Source: Candidatus Saccharibacteria bacterium oral taxon 488 (GTDB taxonomy: Bacteria; Patescibacteriota; Saccharimonadia; Saccharimonadales; Saccharimonadaceae). From it: a stretch of DNA of 64,000 bases. This document shows, piece by piece, positions 25,319-35,019 of the stretch (the stretch's first letter is position 1; every line of letters starts with the position of its first letter). The translations under genes were made by a program, and so were the position numbers. The notes under the pieces were generated by a model that ran no database searches, was not told the origin of the DNA, and saw only the letters and a program-made list of their open reading frames with translations. Where the stretch lies: assembly GCA_010202465.1 (NCBI GenBank), contig CP047919.1, positions 496,001 through 560,000 on the forward strand, given 5' to 3'.

Positions 25319-26518
25319 CTAGTACCACCCTCTGGCCTTGCTGTGCGCCACCGCTTTTTCCCATGAACCATATCGCCCCATGACGTAACCATGCATCCAA
25401 TTTAGCGAATCGACTGGGTTGAGCGGATTTCCTGGTACTTTACTACATGGCAACGCTTGTGCGAGACCGCAGGCACCGCTCTGGTTGCGAGCATTGGGAT
25501 TCCAGCCACTTTCTTTCTGCACCAGCCACTCGGCATAACCCCATTGGTCACGCGGGATATTTGACGAAGATAACCATTGATCTTTATTACCACCACCAGT
25601 ATACGGCATAGCCGCATTCTTTGTACCGATAATTTCAACTTGTTTTTTAGGCTGTTTTATTACTTGGCTAGCAATCTCCCGACGGCTCACCTCCTTGCCA
25701 TTTTGCACCTCAATCTCATAGGTCACGGTTCGCCGGCCCTTTTCGCCGGCCTCTTTCACCTCCTTGTGACCCGTCTCGCGATTGGCATCCCGCACTGTCT
25801 CAACCGGAAAAGCGACATCTTCATCAGTGGTAATTGTCTGCTTACCGTTACGCCAAACATCCAGCCGCATACCACTGGTAATCGGCGCCTCGAGCGGCAG
25901 TGATACGGTGTCGTTGCTGGCCAGCTGGACATGCTTTTCCTTGAGTAGCGCGCCGACGGTTTTCGCGTGGGTGCGCACTTCAGCCAGTGACCCGTAGAGA
26001 TTGAGCTGTAGTGGCGTGGCCCGCTTGATGGTCAAGACTGCATTCGTGCCGCTAGCAACCACGTTTTCGGCGGCATGAATATCGACGATGTCCTCGCTAT
26101 AGAGTTTGATCCCCGCTGCTTTGGCAATCGCCGCCGGGGTTTGCTCCGCCGTAGTTAGCCGAATACGCGCCCGGCCATCGACTACCGTTACCGGCCGAGC
26201 CCGAAAAATATTAACGTTATATGAACTAGCGACCAGCTCTTCATTAAGTGCCGGCTCTACTACATCTCGCCGCTCGTCAACCTCAATCCGCGCCGCCTTC
26301 AGTGCCTCGCGCACCGTTTTTGCCCGAGTGATAATTGTTTTCTCGACTCCCTTATCATAGACACTCATCAGACGCTGGCCGTCGCTCCGTGATGGACGCT
26401 CGGTACCCTGCGCCAGTGCAGCATCCGCCAGCTGGATCAATGTCACTCCAAGCACCAGCAAACCGATCAATAGAAAAATCTTCTTTGAATGGTAGCGAAT
26501 AGATAAACTCTTTTCCAT
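25319..26518 (-). CDS. DUF348-G5 protein with C-terminal lysozyme/SLT-like domain
   Basis: 399 aa from the ATG at 26518 (a GTG at 26542 is an alternative). N-terminal membrane segment (about 11-33), two DUF348 regions (about 45-215), G5 (about 220-300, ending QPKKQVEIIGT) and a lytic-transglycosylase/resuscitation-factor-like domain with catalytic Glu candidate in EWLVQKESGWNPNA, then QSGACGLAQALP. The wall-degrading domain on a G5 scaffold resembles Rpf proteins of Actinobacteria, the hosts of many Saccharibacteria. TATAAT (26555-26560) lies just after the uvrD stop. Confidence 0.85.
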   Translation of the reverse strand: MEKSLSIRYHSKKIFLLIGLLVLGVTLIQLADAALAQGTERPSRSDGQRLMSVYDKGVEKTIITRAKTVREALKAARIEVDERRDVVEPALNEELVASSYNVNIFRARPVTVVDGRARIRLTTAEQTPAAIAKAAGIKLYSEDIVDIHAAENVVASGTNAVLTIKRATPLQLNLYGSLAEVRTHAKTVGALLKEKHVQLASNDTVSLPLEAPITSGMRLDVWRNGKQTITTDEDVAFPVETVRDANRETGHKEVKEAGEKGRRTVTYEIEVQNGKEVSRREIASQVIKQPKKQVEIIGTKNAAMPYTGGGNKDQWLSSSNIPRDQWGYAEWLVQKESGWNPNARNQSGACGLAQALPCSKVPGNPLNPVDSLNWMHGYVMGRYGSWEKAVAHSKARGWY

Positions 26519-26560
26519 AATCTCGCTCGTGGGCAGTGCCACAAACTGCTATGTATTATA

Positions 26561-28660
26561 TCAAATTTTCTCTAATCTGGCGAATTCTACATTAAGCTTT
26601 TTCGTATTACCATCAGCAAATTGCACCGTCACCGCCATCCCGTCAACATCCACCACCTCACCCGCACCAAATTGTGGGCTTCGCACCCGCTCACCAACCT
26701 CGAGACCTATGTCATCAGTATAAAACACATCACCAGCTGGCGGCGCGGCAGGTGCATCCAGACCGCCGCTCATCAGCCCCATCTCATCGAGAAATCGCGA
26801 CGGCAGATTATAGCCGATCTGACCGAACTGCGTCCGTGAACTAGCACAAGTCACAAACAGCGCCTCTCGGGCCCGCGTAATCCCCACATAACAGAGGCGG
26901 CGCTCCTCCTCAACATCATCCGCTTTACCGCTGTCAAATACCCGTGCGTGCGGCAAGATTCCTTCCTCCAAGCCAGTCATAAACACCACCGGAAACTCCA
27001 GACCCTTTGCAGCGTGTAGCGTCATCAAGGTGACCTGCTGGTCTGCTTGGCTATCACTTGATGACATCAGCGCCATGTCTTCGAGGAATGTCGATACATC
27101 AGCATAGGCGTGCGCCTCGGCCACCAAAACACCGAGGTTTTCCAGCCGCTCTTCGGCCTGCACACTGCCGTCATTCACCGCTTCGCCGTAGCCGGTCTGC
27201 TCAATAATTTGTTCAATCGCCTCGGCCGGCGCCCTGTCAAGTAACTGTTGTAATTTTTGCATCAATTGACCGAACACCCGCAGCGGCTGCTTGACACGAG
27301 CGCTCAACCCTGTAGCCTCATCAACCGCCACCAGCCCCTCAATAATATTCCGACCCGATTGATCGGTCCAATCGAGAAATTTCGCCACGCTCACCGCGCC
27401 GATGCCACGCTTTGGTAGATTGACGATTCGCGTGAAGCTAACGCGGTCACTGGGTTGATATAATAACCGAAGATACGCCAGTACGTCCTTGACGACTGCT
27501 CGATCCAGAAACCGCAGGCCACCCACAATCTTGTAGGGGATGTGTCGTTGACGCAGCGCGCGCTCTATGGCGTAACTCTGGGCGTTGGTGCGGTACAGTA
27601 CCGCTATGTCGCTATAGGCTCGGCCCATCCTGGCCTGGCGATGAATTTCGTCAGCCACTGCCTGTGCCTCCTCGGCCTCGCTGTACAGTCGCCATAATTG
27701 CGGTGTCATCCCGCCAACTGCTTCTGTCCACAGGCTCTTGTCGGTGCGCTGGGTGTTATGTTGGATTAAGTTATTTGCCACCGTTAAAATCGCGCCCGTT
27801 GAACGGTAATTTTGCTCTAGTTTAATCACCGCTGCGCCCGGAAAGTCACGCTCAAAGTTAAGAATATTGGTATAATCTGCGCCACGAAAACTATAAATTG
27901 ACTGCGCATCATCACCGACCACACAGAGGTTGTGCTCTGGACCAACTAGCAGCTTGATCAGCGCATACTGCACCGCATTGGTATCTTGATACTCGTCGAC
28001 GAGAATGTGGCGAAATTGCTGCTGCCATTTGTGGCGGATGTCAGGCGAGGAGCGCAGTAGCTCCACCGCCTTAAGCAATAAATCATCAAAATCGAGCGCC
28101 CCAGCCCGGTGCATAGCGGCCTCGTACGCAGCAAATAATTCGGCCATTTGCTGTTTGACGGGGCCAACCGCCTGCATCATATACTCATCGGGGGAAAGCA
28201 TGTCATTTTTTGCCGCAGAAATAGCCGCAGCGATGCGGCGTGGCTTGATGTCGCGATCAGTCAGCCCGCGCGATTTCATCAACTGCTTAATGAGGCCCAG
28301 CCGATCATCTTCGTCATAAATAATAAAATTACGACCGAGACCAATTGACATCCCGTCTATCCTCAGTAGCCGCACACACATACTATGAAATGTCCCCATC
28401 CACGGCATGAAGCGTCGATCCGAGGCGTCTTCGCCCAGCATATCAGCCAAGCGCTGACGCATCTCTCGAGCAGCCTTGTTGGTGAAGGTCACCGCTAAGA
28501 TGCGGCTGGGAAAAATCCCTCGCTGGCTAATCAGATAGGCGATGCGATGCGTTAAGGTTTTTGTCTTACCACTCCCCGCTCCCGCTAAAATAAGCAGCGG
28601 CCCGCCATCATGCTGGACGGCTCGCCGCTGTTCGGGGTTGAGTTCAGATAGGATGTCCAT
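26561..28660 (-). CDS. UvrD/PcrA superfamily 1A DNA helicase
   Basis: 3'-5' DNA helicase for excision repair and replication-fork maintenance. 699 aa: LNPEQRRAVQ (Q motif), Walker A AGAGSGKTKTLTHR, TFTNKAAREM, TFHSMCVRLLR, Walker B VDEYQDTNAVQY, GDDAQSIYSFRGAD, NYRST, TLHAAKGLEFP and CYVGITRA. The C-terminal RVRSPQFGAGEVVDVDG is the Tudor-like tail typical of PcrA. The start codon overlaps the preceding stop (TAATG). Confidence 0.95.
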   Translation of the reverse strand: MDILSELNPEQRRAVQHDGGPLLILAGAGSGKTKTLTHRIAYLISQRGIFPSRILAVTFTNKAAREMRQRLADMLGEDASDRRFMPWMGTFHSMCVRLLRIDGMSIGLGRNFIIYDEDDRLGLIKQLMKSRGLTDRDIKPRRIAAAISAAKNDMLSPDEYMMQAVGPVKQQMAELFAAYEAAMHRAGALDFDDLLLKAVELLRSSPDIRHKWQQQFRHILVDEYQDTNAVQYALIKLLVGPEHNLCVVGDDAQSIYSFRGADYTNILNFERDFPGAAVIKLEQNYRSTGAILTVANNLIQHNTQRTDKSLWTEAVGGMTPQLWRLYSEAEEAQAVADEIHRQARMGRAYSDIAVLYRTNAQSYAIERALRQRHIPYKIVGGLRFLDRAVVKDVLAYLRLLYQPSDRVSFTRIVNLPKRGIGAVSVAKFLDWTDQSGRNIIEGLVAVDEATGLSARVKQPLRVFGQLMQKLQQLLDRAPAEAIEQIIEQTGYGEAVNDGSVQAEERLENLGVLVAEAHAYADVSTFLEDMALMSSSDSQADQQVTLMTLHAAKGLEFPVVFMTGLEEGILPHARVFDSGKADDVEEERRLCYVGITRAREALFVTCASSRTQFGQIGYNLPSRFLDEMGLMSGGLDAPAAPPAGDVFYTDDIGLEVGERVRSPQFGAGEVVDVDGMAVTVQFADGNTKKLNVEFARLEKI

Positions 28661-30795
28661 TACTTATAGTATAGCAGGAAAAAGTACGCTGCCGCACCGC
28701 CACCAACGCCGATAAGGGCAAAGAGAATGATCAATAGAATGGTACCGATGCCAGATTTTTTCTTATCAGGCTGGAGCGCTTCCCCGGTGGCTGGCTGGCT
28801 GGCTGCCGCATCAAACATCGGCTCTGGATCTGGTGCGATCTCGTCACCGGCCGTGTATTGCTGAGGAATATCGCCCGGAGTGTGCGGTCGACGTGGCGTC
28901 TCATCACCAGCTATCTCAGCGCCACTCTCATCCATCGACTCGATCGCCATGAGTTCACTGTCTAGTTCTGATGTATCAGCGGCGGGCTGCTTGGACGAAG
29001 CGCCTACCGATGTAGCATCTGCGTCGAGTTGCTCACTGACCTCGCTGGCTTCAATTTCATCAATGGTCGCTTCAAGGCTCGTACGATCAGCAGCAATGTC
29101 AGTATCAGCCGCCTCATCATGGTGTTCTACTACCTCGTCTCCAGCCGCCGCATCCGTCACCAGACGATCATCATCGGCCGTTAATTCATCCATGGTTAGT
29201 CCTTCACTATCAGCCGCCTTGGCCGGAGCGTCCTCTGCCAGCAAGCCCTCCTCGATAAAGGCGCTGTCGGTACTGGCCTCAGCTTCACTCGCCATCGACT
29301 CATAATCAGGCACGTCCTTGGTATTGAGCGACACATTGTCTGACGTCAGACCTTCAGCTACGTGCGATGGATCGGGCTGCAGAACGAGGCGTGGTGGTCG
29401 GCGCTTAATCTCGCGATCAGCTGCCGGTGAGTGAGCGGTGTTATCATCCGCCATCATATCGCTTGACGCGTCCTCGGCATCTTCAGTCATGTTAACGCCT
29501 TGCTGGCCGTTATTACCAGCCCGACCGGACAGATATGAGCCAGTCGGCTGAAGCGTCACGCCAGTGCGCGGCTGAGAAACGCTATGCCCGCGCATGACAG
29601 ACGATGGGTGCACAACGTCCATGAAACGGCCAGACGGTCGACGCGAAATAGCTGGTGATGGAGCAACGGCCGGCTCGTCATCATGTTTTGTATCTGAAGA
29701 ATCATCAGTTGGTTTCGCTGCTGACGTATCGGTCACTTTATCCTGCGGTGCGTCTGAGGCAGCCTGGTCATCCGCCTTTTTAGCTGGTGTTTTGATATCT
29801 GGAAATACCACGGCTGGTTTAGTCTCTGAGGCGGCGTGCGGAAATCCATTGGCTTCCGTCGACGGTGAAGCCGTCTCCCTGGTGGATGATTCTTGTAGTG
29901 AGGTCGGCGGCTCGCCCTGTGACTCACTGTGTGGCTCGTCATCACTAGACTCCGGGGTTGTTGACCGGGTCGGCGGTTCTGGTATCGAAGTAGGCGACGG
30001 CGGGACAGGCGACGAGGTTGTCTTGAACGACGGTATCGGCTCGAGCGTCAGCTTCGAGACAGGCTTTGGCGCTGGCTTTGTAACAGAAATCGGGACAGCA
30101 GTCGGCGCCGGTGTTGCTGCAGCCGCTGGCGGCGCACTTGGAGTGTTTGATGAGGCTGATGATTGTGTTGTCTTGGCCGGGGCTGGTGGCTTGCTCGTAT
30201 CGGTACTTGTTGACTCGGATGCGGGTACGGTTGCCATGGCTGAAGTTGGAGATACAGGCGCAGACACGGGCGTCGACAGCGGTGCTGGCGTCGCTGTCGG
30301 TGCAGTGGTCGGCAACGGAGGCGTTAGCGGCTTGATGGTCAATGGCGGAATCGGCGTTGATGGCGTGGTGGCAGGCGACGGTGGGGCTGACGGAGCAGGG
30401 GCTGCTGGTGCTACCGACGAAGACGGTGACGTAAGTGGCGACGGCGGCGTTGATGTTGGTTCAGACTTCTCAATCGGCTGCGGTGCGGTAGCCACTGGCG
30501 CGCTCGGTGGCGTTGATAATGACACCGCAGGTTGCGGCGCAACTGGCTTGGGTTGAGGGCTTAGCGGCGCGACCGGAGGTGTCGCTGGTTCAGGCTGAGA
30601 AGCGGGGGTGCTAGATTGAACAGATTCAGGCGACGACGCCTTCACCGTATTTTCAGCAGTACTAGCCGCGGGTGCCGTCGACGTCGCCACGTCCGTATCA
30701 ACACCGGCCGCCTGCTGAGCCGCTTCTTTCTCTGCCCGTTTCTGCATCAGTGACGTCACCGCCCGATCAAGTTCGTCAAAATCAATGTCTGACAT
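28660..30795 (-). CDS. Low-complexity Pro/Ser/Thr/Ala-rich tail-anchored protein
   Basis: 711 aa without a recognised domain. A short charged N-terminus (DFDELDRAVTSLMQKRAEKE) is followed by about 300 residues of Pro/Thr/Ser/Ala/Val low complexity, then about 330 acidic residues and one hydrophobic helix at the very end (682-709) preceded by KKK. No signal peptide, so the bulk is predicted cytoplasmic with a C-terminal anchor, although inverse topology cannot be excluded. The reverse strand is also open over about 1 kb because of this composition. SD AGGGGGG; gap of 8 bp from tpiA. Confidence 0.68.
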   Translation of the reverse strand: MSDIDFDELDRAVTSLMQKRAEKEAAQQAAGVDTDVATSTAPAASTAENTVKASSPESVQSSTPASQPEPATPPVAPLSPQPKPVAPQPAVSLSTPPSAPVATAPQPIEKSEPTSTPPSPLTSPSSSVAPAAPAPSAPPSPATTPSTPIPPLTIKPLTPPLPTTAPTATPAPLSTPVSAPVSPTSAMATVPASESTSTDTSKPPAPAKTTQSSASSNTPSAPPAAAATPAPTAVPISVTKPAPKPVSKLTLEPIPSFKTTSSPVPPSPTSIPEPPTRSTTPESSDDEPHSESQGEPPTSLQESSTRETASPSTEANGFPHAASETKPAVVFPDIKTPAKKADDQAASDAPQDKVTDTSAAKPTDDSSDTKHDDEPAVAPSPAISRRPSGRFMDVVHPSSVMRGHSVSQPRTGVTLQPTGSYLSGRAGNNGQQGVNMTEDAEDASSDMMADDNTAHSPAADREIKRRPPRLVLQPDPSHVAEGLTSDNVSLNTKDVPDYESMASEAEASTDSAFIEEGLLAEDAPAKAADSEGLTMDELTADDDRLVTDAAAGDEVVEHHDEAADTDIAADRTSLEATIDEIEASEVSEQLDADATSVGASSKQPAADTSELDSELMAIESMDESGAEIAGDETPRRPHTPGDIPQQYTAGDEIAPDPEPMFDAAASQPATGEALQPDKKKSGIGTILLIILFALIGVGGGAAAYFFLLYYK

Positions 30796-30803
30796 AAGCC
30801 CCC

Positions 30804-31565
30804 CTATTCTTTATGCGCCTTCTTTACTATCTCCGTAAATTGATATGCGTCCAGACTCGCTCCACCGATCAGCAGTCCATCAAGTCCCGCCACTGCGAGA
30901 TAATCACTAGCATTATCAACCGAGACACTGCCGCCATACACCACGCGTACCGCCTCGGCTGCTTCCTTGCCAAATAAATGCGTGATTTGCTGGCGAATCA
31001 CCTTGAGCACCTTGGCAAGGTCACTCGGCTGCGCATACTCGCCGCTACCGATTGCCCATACTGGCTCGTAGGCGATCACCACATGGTCTATCTCCTCGGC
31101 TGTGATATTTGCCAGGCCATTTACAATCTGATCCTGGAGCACCTCGCGCGTTTCGCCTAGCGTCCGCTCGTGTGCCGTTTCACCAATGCAGAGAATCGGC
31201 TGAAGTCGATTACGCAGTGCTGCCTGTACCTTGAAACGAATATCCTTGTCGCTCTCCATAAATATATGTCGCCGCTCGGAGTGACCAATGATGACATAGT
31301 CAACCATACCATGTAGATGCGACGCCGGCACCTCGCCGGTGTATGGACCGTGGTCGCGCCAGTAACAATTCTGGGCGGCGAGCTTGACGATCCGACGCTT
31401 GATTTGCAAGCTCAAACTCTGCAAGGTCAACATTGTTGGCGCCACCACCACCTCGACGTCACGACGCACCGGCAGCTGCTCCATGAGCTTATGTAAATAC
31501 AAACTGGCCTCATGCATAGTGAGGTTCATCTTCCAGTTGCCGATAATGAGTGTTTTTCGCGTCAT
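30804..31565 (-). CDS. tpiA: Triosephosphate isomerase
   Basis: Interconverts dihydroxyacetone phosphate and glyceraldehyde 3-phosphate. 253 aa with IGNWKMN (catalytic Lys), YVIIGHSERR (His), VIAYEPVWAIGSGE (catalytic Glu) and VVYGGSV, DGLLIGGASLDA phosphate loops. Part of the pyk-pgk-tpiA run. A TACACT box lies 13 nt before the ATG and may give an extra promoter with a very short leader. Confidence 0.97.
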   Translation of the reverse strand: MTRKTLIIGNWKMNLTMHEASLYLHKLMEQLPVRRDVEVVVAPTMLTLQSLSLQIKRRIVKLAAQNCYWRDHGPYTGEVPASHLHGMVDYVIIGHSERRHIFMESDKDIRFKVQAALRNRLQPILCIGETAHERTLGETREVLQDQIVNGLANITAEEIDHVVIAYEPVWAIGSGEYAQPSDLAKVLKVIRQQITHLFGKEAAEAVRVVYGGSVSVDNASDYLAVAGLDGLLIGGASLDAYQFTEIVKKAHKE

Positions 31566-31584
31566 AATGCTTATGTTTAGTGTA

Positions 31585-32820
31585 TCATTTTAGTCCGTGT
31601 GCGTCTAGTAAACTTTCCACACCTGGTAATTTTTTGCCGCTCATCAGCTCGAGGCTAGCCCCGCCACCGGTAGAAATATGCGAAAATTGCTTGCCGTCAT
31701 GCCCATCCCACCTAAGGACAAACTCTGCCGTATCGCCGCCGCCAATGATTGAGGTGACGCCGTGGTTTTGTACGATGGCTTCAGCGATCCGAGCCGACCC
31801 TCGAGCAAACAACGGGTTAGTCGAGTACCCCAGCGGCCCATTCCAAATGACTGTTTTGGCCGAGGCAATCACTGAGGCAAATTGTGCCATCGTCTGAGCA
31901 CCAATATCTAGCGCCATCTCATGCTCACCGATCCCATCAACCGACACTTCATGACGATCACCCGATGCTTCTGGTGACAACGCCACCGCTACGTCGCTAG
32001 GTAGCCGCAAGAACTGATCGACCTGTTCATCACCAACCTTCCCGGCAGCACGGTGGTAGATGGCCGCGAGCACTTGCTCTTGATCCGGCTCAACTGTGCT
32101 GTGACCCATCCTGTGGCCGCGGTAGGCGAGGAAGGTATTGGCCATCGCCCCACCAATCAAAATTGTGTCAGCTTTATCAATCAGCCGCTCAATCAGCGCA
32201 ATCTTATCAGCAATTTTCACACCACCAATAATCGCCACTACTGGTCGCGCTGGACGTGACATCGCTGCGGTTAGCGCGGTATATTCGTGCACCAACAGGT
32301 CACCGGCTAGCCCCGGCACGTATAGCGTAATCGCATGGGTACTGGCGTGAGCTCGATGTACCACCGCAAAACCATCCTGCACAAAATAATCCGGCCGCAC
32401 CGCCCGAGCAATTGCCTTGGCAAACACCGTATCATCACGCGACTCCTCGTCATAAAACCGCAAATTTTCTAGCATCAGTATGTCGCCGGCTGCCATATGC
32501 CGCGCTGCTTGACGAAGTTTATCACCGACACAGCCATCAATAAACTGCACTGGCCGCCCGAGCAGCTCAGCCAGTCGGCGCGCCACTGGACGCAGGCTAT
32601 ACGTCGGATCGGCCCCCTTTGGCCGCCCGAGGTGACTCATCAAAACAATCTTGCAGCGTTGCTCTAATAGATAGCGCAGAGTCGGCAAACTAGCGCGAAT
32701 TCGTAAGTCGCTGGCAATCCCACCAGTCGCAGTCAAGGGCACATTATAATCAACCCGCACCAGGACGGTCAGCCCGCGGAGATTAACGTCATGAATTGTT
32801 TGCTTGAAAAATCTGCCCAC
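31585..32820 (-). CDS. pgk: Phosphoglycerate kinase
   Basis: Transfers phosphate from 1,3-bisphosphoglycerate to ADP. 411 aa: RVDYNVPL substrate loop, LMSHLGRPKG, GGVKIADKI, VIWNGPLGY and nucleotide loop GGGDTAEFVLR. The start is GTG at 32820 preceded by GAAAAGG; it follows the pyruvate kinase stop by 12 nt, indicating one transcript. Confidence 0.97.
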   Translation of the reverse strand: MGRFFKQTIHDVNLRGLTVLVRVDYNVPLTATGGIASDLRIRASLPTLRYLLEQRCKIVLMSHLGRPKGADPTYSLRPVARRLAELLGRPVQFIDGCVGDKLRQAARHMAAGDILMLENLRFYDEESRDDTVFAKAIARAVRPDYFVQDGFAVVHRAHASTHAITLYVPGLAGDLLVHEYTALTAAMSRPARPVVAIIGGVKIADKIALIERLIDKADTILIGGAMANTFLAYRGHRMGHSTVEPDQEQVLAAIYHRAAGKVGDEQVDQFLRLPSDVAVALSPEASGDRHEVSVDGIGEHEMALDIGAQTMAQFASVIASAKTVIWNGPLGYSTNPLFARGSARIAEAIVQNHGVTSIIGGGDTAEFVLRWDGHDGKQFSHISTGGGASLELMSGKKLPGVESLLDAHGLK

Positions 32821-32832
32821 CCTTTTCTCGTC

Positions 32833-34256
32833 CTACTCCATTGTCCGGATCTGGATATTGTCAGTCTTGCCCGGCCGGCCTGGTTGATGGCCGCTGACCA
32901 ATACCAACGTCACTGGATCCTCGCCAAAGTAACCTTCGGCCTTTAATTCCTCCGCTAACTTATTCGCCGAACCGAGACCACTTGGGCGAACGTACGAGCG
33001 CGTGGCGTAACTTAACGCTAATTTCTGGGCCGTTTTTTGGCTATCAGTAACGCTAATAATCGGCATATTCGGTCGAAAGGCACCGACATTCACCGCGGTT
33101 ACACCGGTGCTAGTCTCAGCAATGATTGCTCCCGCCTTAAGTTCAGTAGCCAACCGCGCCGCCGTGTAACTGAGCAGCGCGTCATGCTTGCGGCGCTTCT
33201 CACTCGACTCAACCGCCATGACATCACTGTGCTCCTGAGTGTACATAATCGTCCGGCGCATTGCCTGCACTGTCTCGATCGGATATTTACCGTTGGCCGT
33301 TTCATCCGACAACATCACCGTGTCGGCACCCTGGATGACCGCATTGGCAACGTCGCTCACTTCAGCGCGAGATGGCTCAGGATTGTCAACCATGCTGCCC
33401 ATCATCTGCGTGGCGACGATGCTGAGCTTAGAATATTTACGACAAAGAGCGATAATACGCCGCTGAATAACTGGCACGATCTCTGCCCCGGCCTCAACCG
33501 CTAGGTCGCCGCGCGCCACCATGATACCGTCACTTGCCTTGACAATCTCCTCCAGATGCTCATCGGCAATTGCTGATTTCGTTTCGATCTTAGCAATGAT
33601 ATACGCATCCGATCCCAGCGCTGTCAGCCGCGAGCGTAAATCAATAATGTCGTCCTCTGTCTGCACAAAACTGAGCGCCACATAATCAAAATCTTGACCA
33701 GCCGCCCACTCGATATCGGCGATATCTTTTGGCGTCAAGATATCACCACCAAAATCGGTATCTGGCAGATTCAGACCCTTGCGGCTCATCAAAAATCCGT
33801 CATTCTGTACCTCCACCTTGATGGCTGTTGGACCAGCAATTTCACGAACGATCGACTTGATCTTGCCATCAAACATATACAGCGGCTCGCCAACTTTCAT
33901 TTTCTCGGCGAGATTATACTGGACGGGTAGATTGAAACTTCCATCGTGTTCCGCAATCGACGAATCAAGCGTCAGCATATCACCAGCCCGCACCGTCAGC
34001 ATGTTGTCTTTGAGAACGCCGAGGCGGATTTTGGACCTTGAAGGTCTTGGAGAATGGCAACTGGTTTACCCTGCTCATGACTGGCCGTGCGAATCCAGTC
34101 GATTTGCTCACGCCGCTCATCATAACTACCGTGGCTGAAATTCAGACGAAAGCCATTGACACCGGCCTGCATAAGTTGACTAATTTTATCCTGACTCATC
34201 GTTGCCGGACCGATAGTCGCTAGGATCTTGGTACGTTTAAAAATTGTGTTACTCAT
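32833..34256 (-). pseudogene. pyk: Pyruvate kinase, interrupted by a single-base frameshift
   Basis: Two adjacent frames together encode one full pyruvate kinase. The first (34256 down to 33996, 86 aa) carries TKILATIGPAT, GFRLNFSHGSYDERR and AILQDLQGPK. It then shifts to nonsense, while the second frame continues with KIRLGVLKDNMLTVRAG and runs to 32833 with KGLNLPD, IIAKIETKSA, GIMVARGDLAVE and ATQMMGSM. The break is at an A4 run (plus-strand tttt at 34029-34032); one extra A would restore the frame. Either a sequencing or assembly error or a real disruption. TATAAT (34264-34269) ends 7 nt before the ATG. Confidence 0.88.
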
Positions 34257-34299
34257 CCTTTTGATTATAACACCGGTTAGGCGCTGAGAAAAGATATAA

Positions 34300-35019
34300 T
34301 CACTGTTCAGAATTAGCTGCCCGATATCGAGCGATCGCTTGGCGGGCGGCTTGCTGTTGAGCCACCTGCTTGGACGGACCCACGCCGCGTCCCATCAGCG
34401 TTTCACCGACGAACACCCCAAGCGTGAAAACCTTATCATGATCTGGACCTTCCTCGCCCAAAACTTTGTACACCGGCGTCTGACCATCAACGCGCTGAGA
34501 AATTTCCTGCAAATACGACTTCGGATCGCGCCAGCTGCCTGATTCCAAAATTCCGTCCAACTTAACGATGATATGTTTATGAATAAAATCGCGCGCATCG
34601 TCAAAGCCACGCTCCAGATAAATCGCGCCAATGACTGCTTCAAAGGCATTGGCCAAAATCTGCAAATGCGCCCGATCCGAACCATTTTTCTCACCCTTGG
34701 ACATGCGAATCAGCGACCCGTAGCCCAAGGTATCACCCGCATCGCCGATACTTTCCGTCCGCACCAGTGCCGCCCGCCACGCTGTCAAAATACCTTCTGG
34801 CTCAGAAAAATTCGTAAACAAATATTCCGTGACTGCTAGCTCCAACACCGCATCACCGAGGAATTCCAACCGCTCGTTATGCTCGTGGACTGATTTTCGG
34901 TGTTCATTAACGTAGCTACGATGCGTCAAAGCCGTAATCAACAGATCCAAATTATTAAACTCAAACCCCAACTTCTCACGCGCAAACTCCTGATACGGCG
35001 CCGTATTCATCCCGCTCAT
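34300..35019 (-). CDS. rnc: Ribonuclease III
   Basis: Double-strand-specific endoribonuclease for rRNA processing. 239 aa: RNase III signature NERLEFLGDAVLELAVTEYLF and downstream Glu/Asp ligands in ANAFEAVIGAIYLERG; C-terminal double-stranded RNA-binding domain (SYLQEISQRVDGQTPVYKVL, QVAQQQAARQAI). The ATG follows the NUDIX stop directly, with AGGAG 9 nt upstream. Confidence 0.96.
   Translation of the reverse strand: MSGMNTAPYQEFAREKLGFEFNNLDLLITALTHRSYVNEHRKSVHEHNERLEFLGDAVLELAVTEYLFTNFSEPEGILTAWRAALVRTESIGDAGDTLGYGSLIRMSKGEKNGSDRAHLQILANAFEAVIGAIYLERGFDDARDFIHKHIIVKLDGILESGSWRDPKSYLQEISQRVDGQTPVYKVLGEEGPDHDKVFTLGVFVGETLMGRGVGPSKQVAQQQAARQAIARYRAANSEQ

Noticed and set aside
29594..30556. 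320-aa plus-strand Gly/Val/Asp-rich frame
   Set aside because: Antisense shadow of the Pro/Ala/Ser/Thr low-complexity region of the tail-anchored protein.
33996..34040. Programmed -1 frameshift in pyk
   Set aside because: The site CCA AAA TCC lacks a classical slippery heptamer, and no downstream pseudoknot or upstream SD-like stimulator stands out; a sequence error or mutation is more likely.
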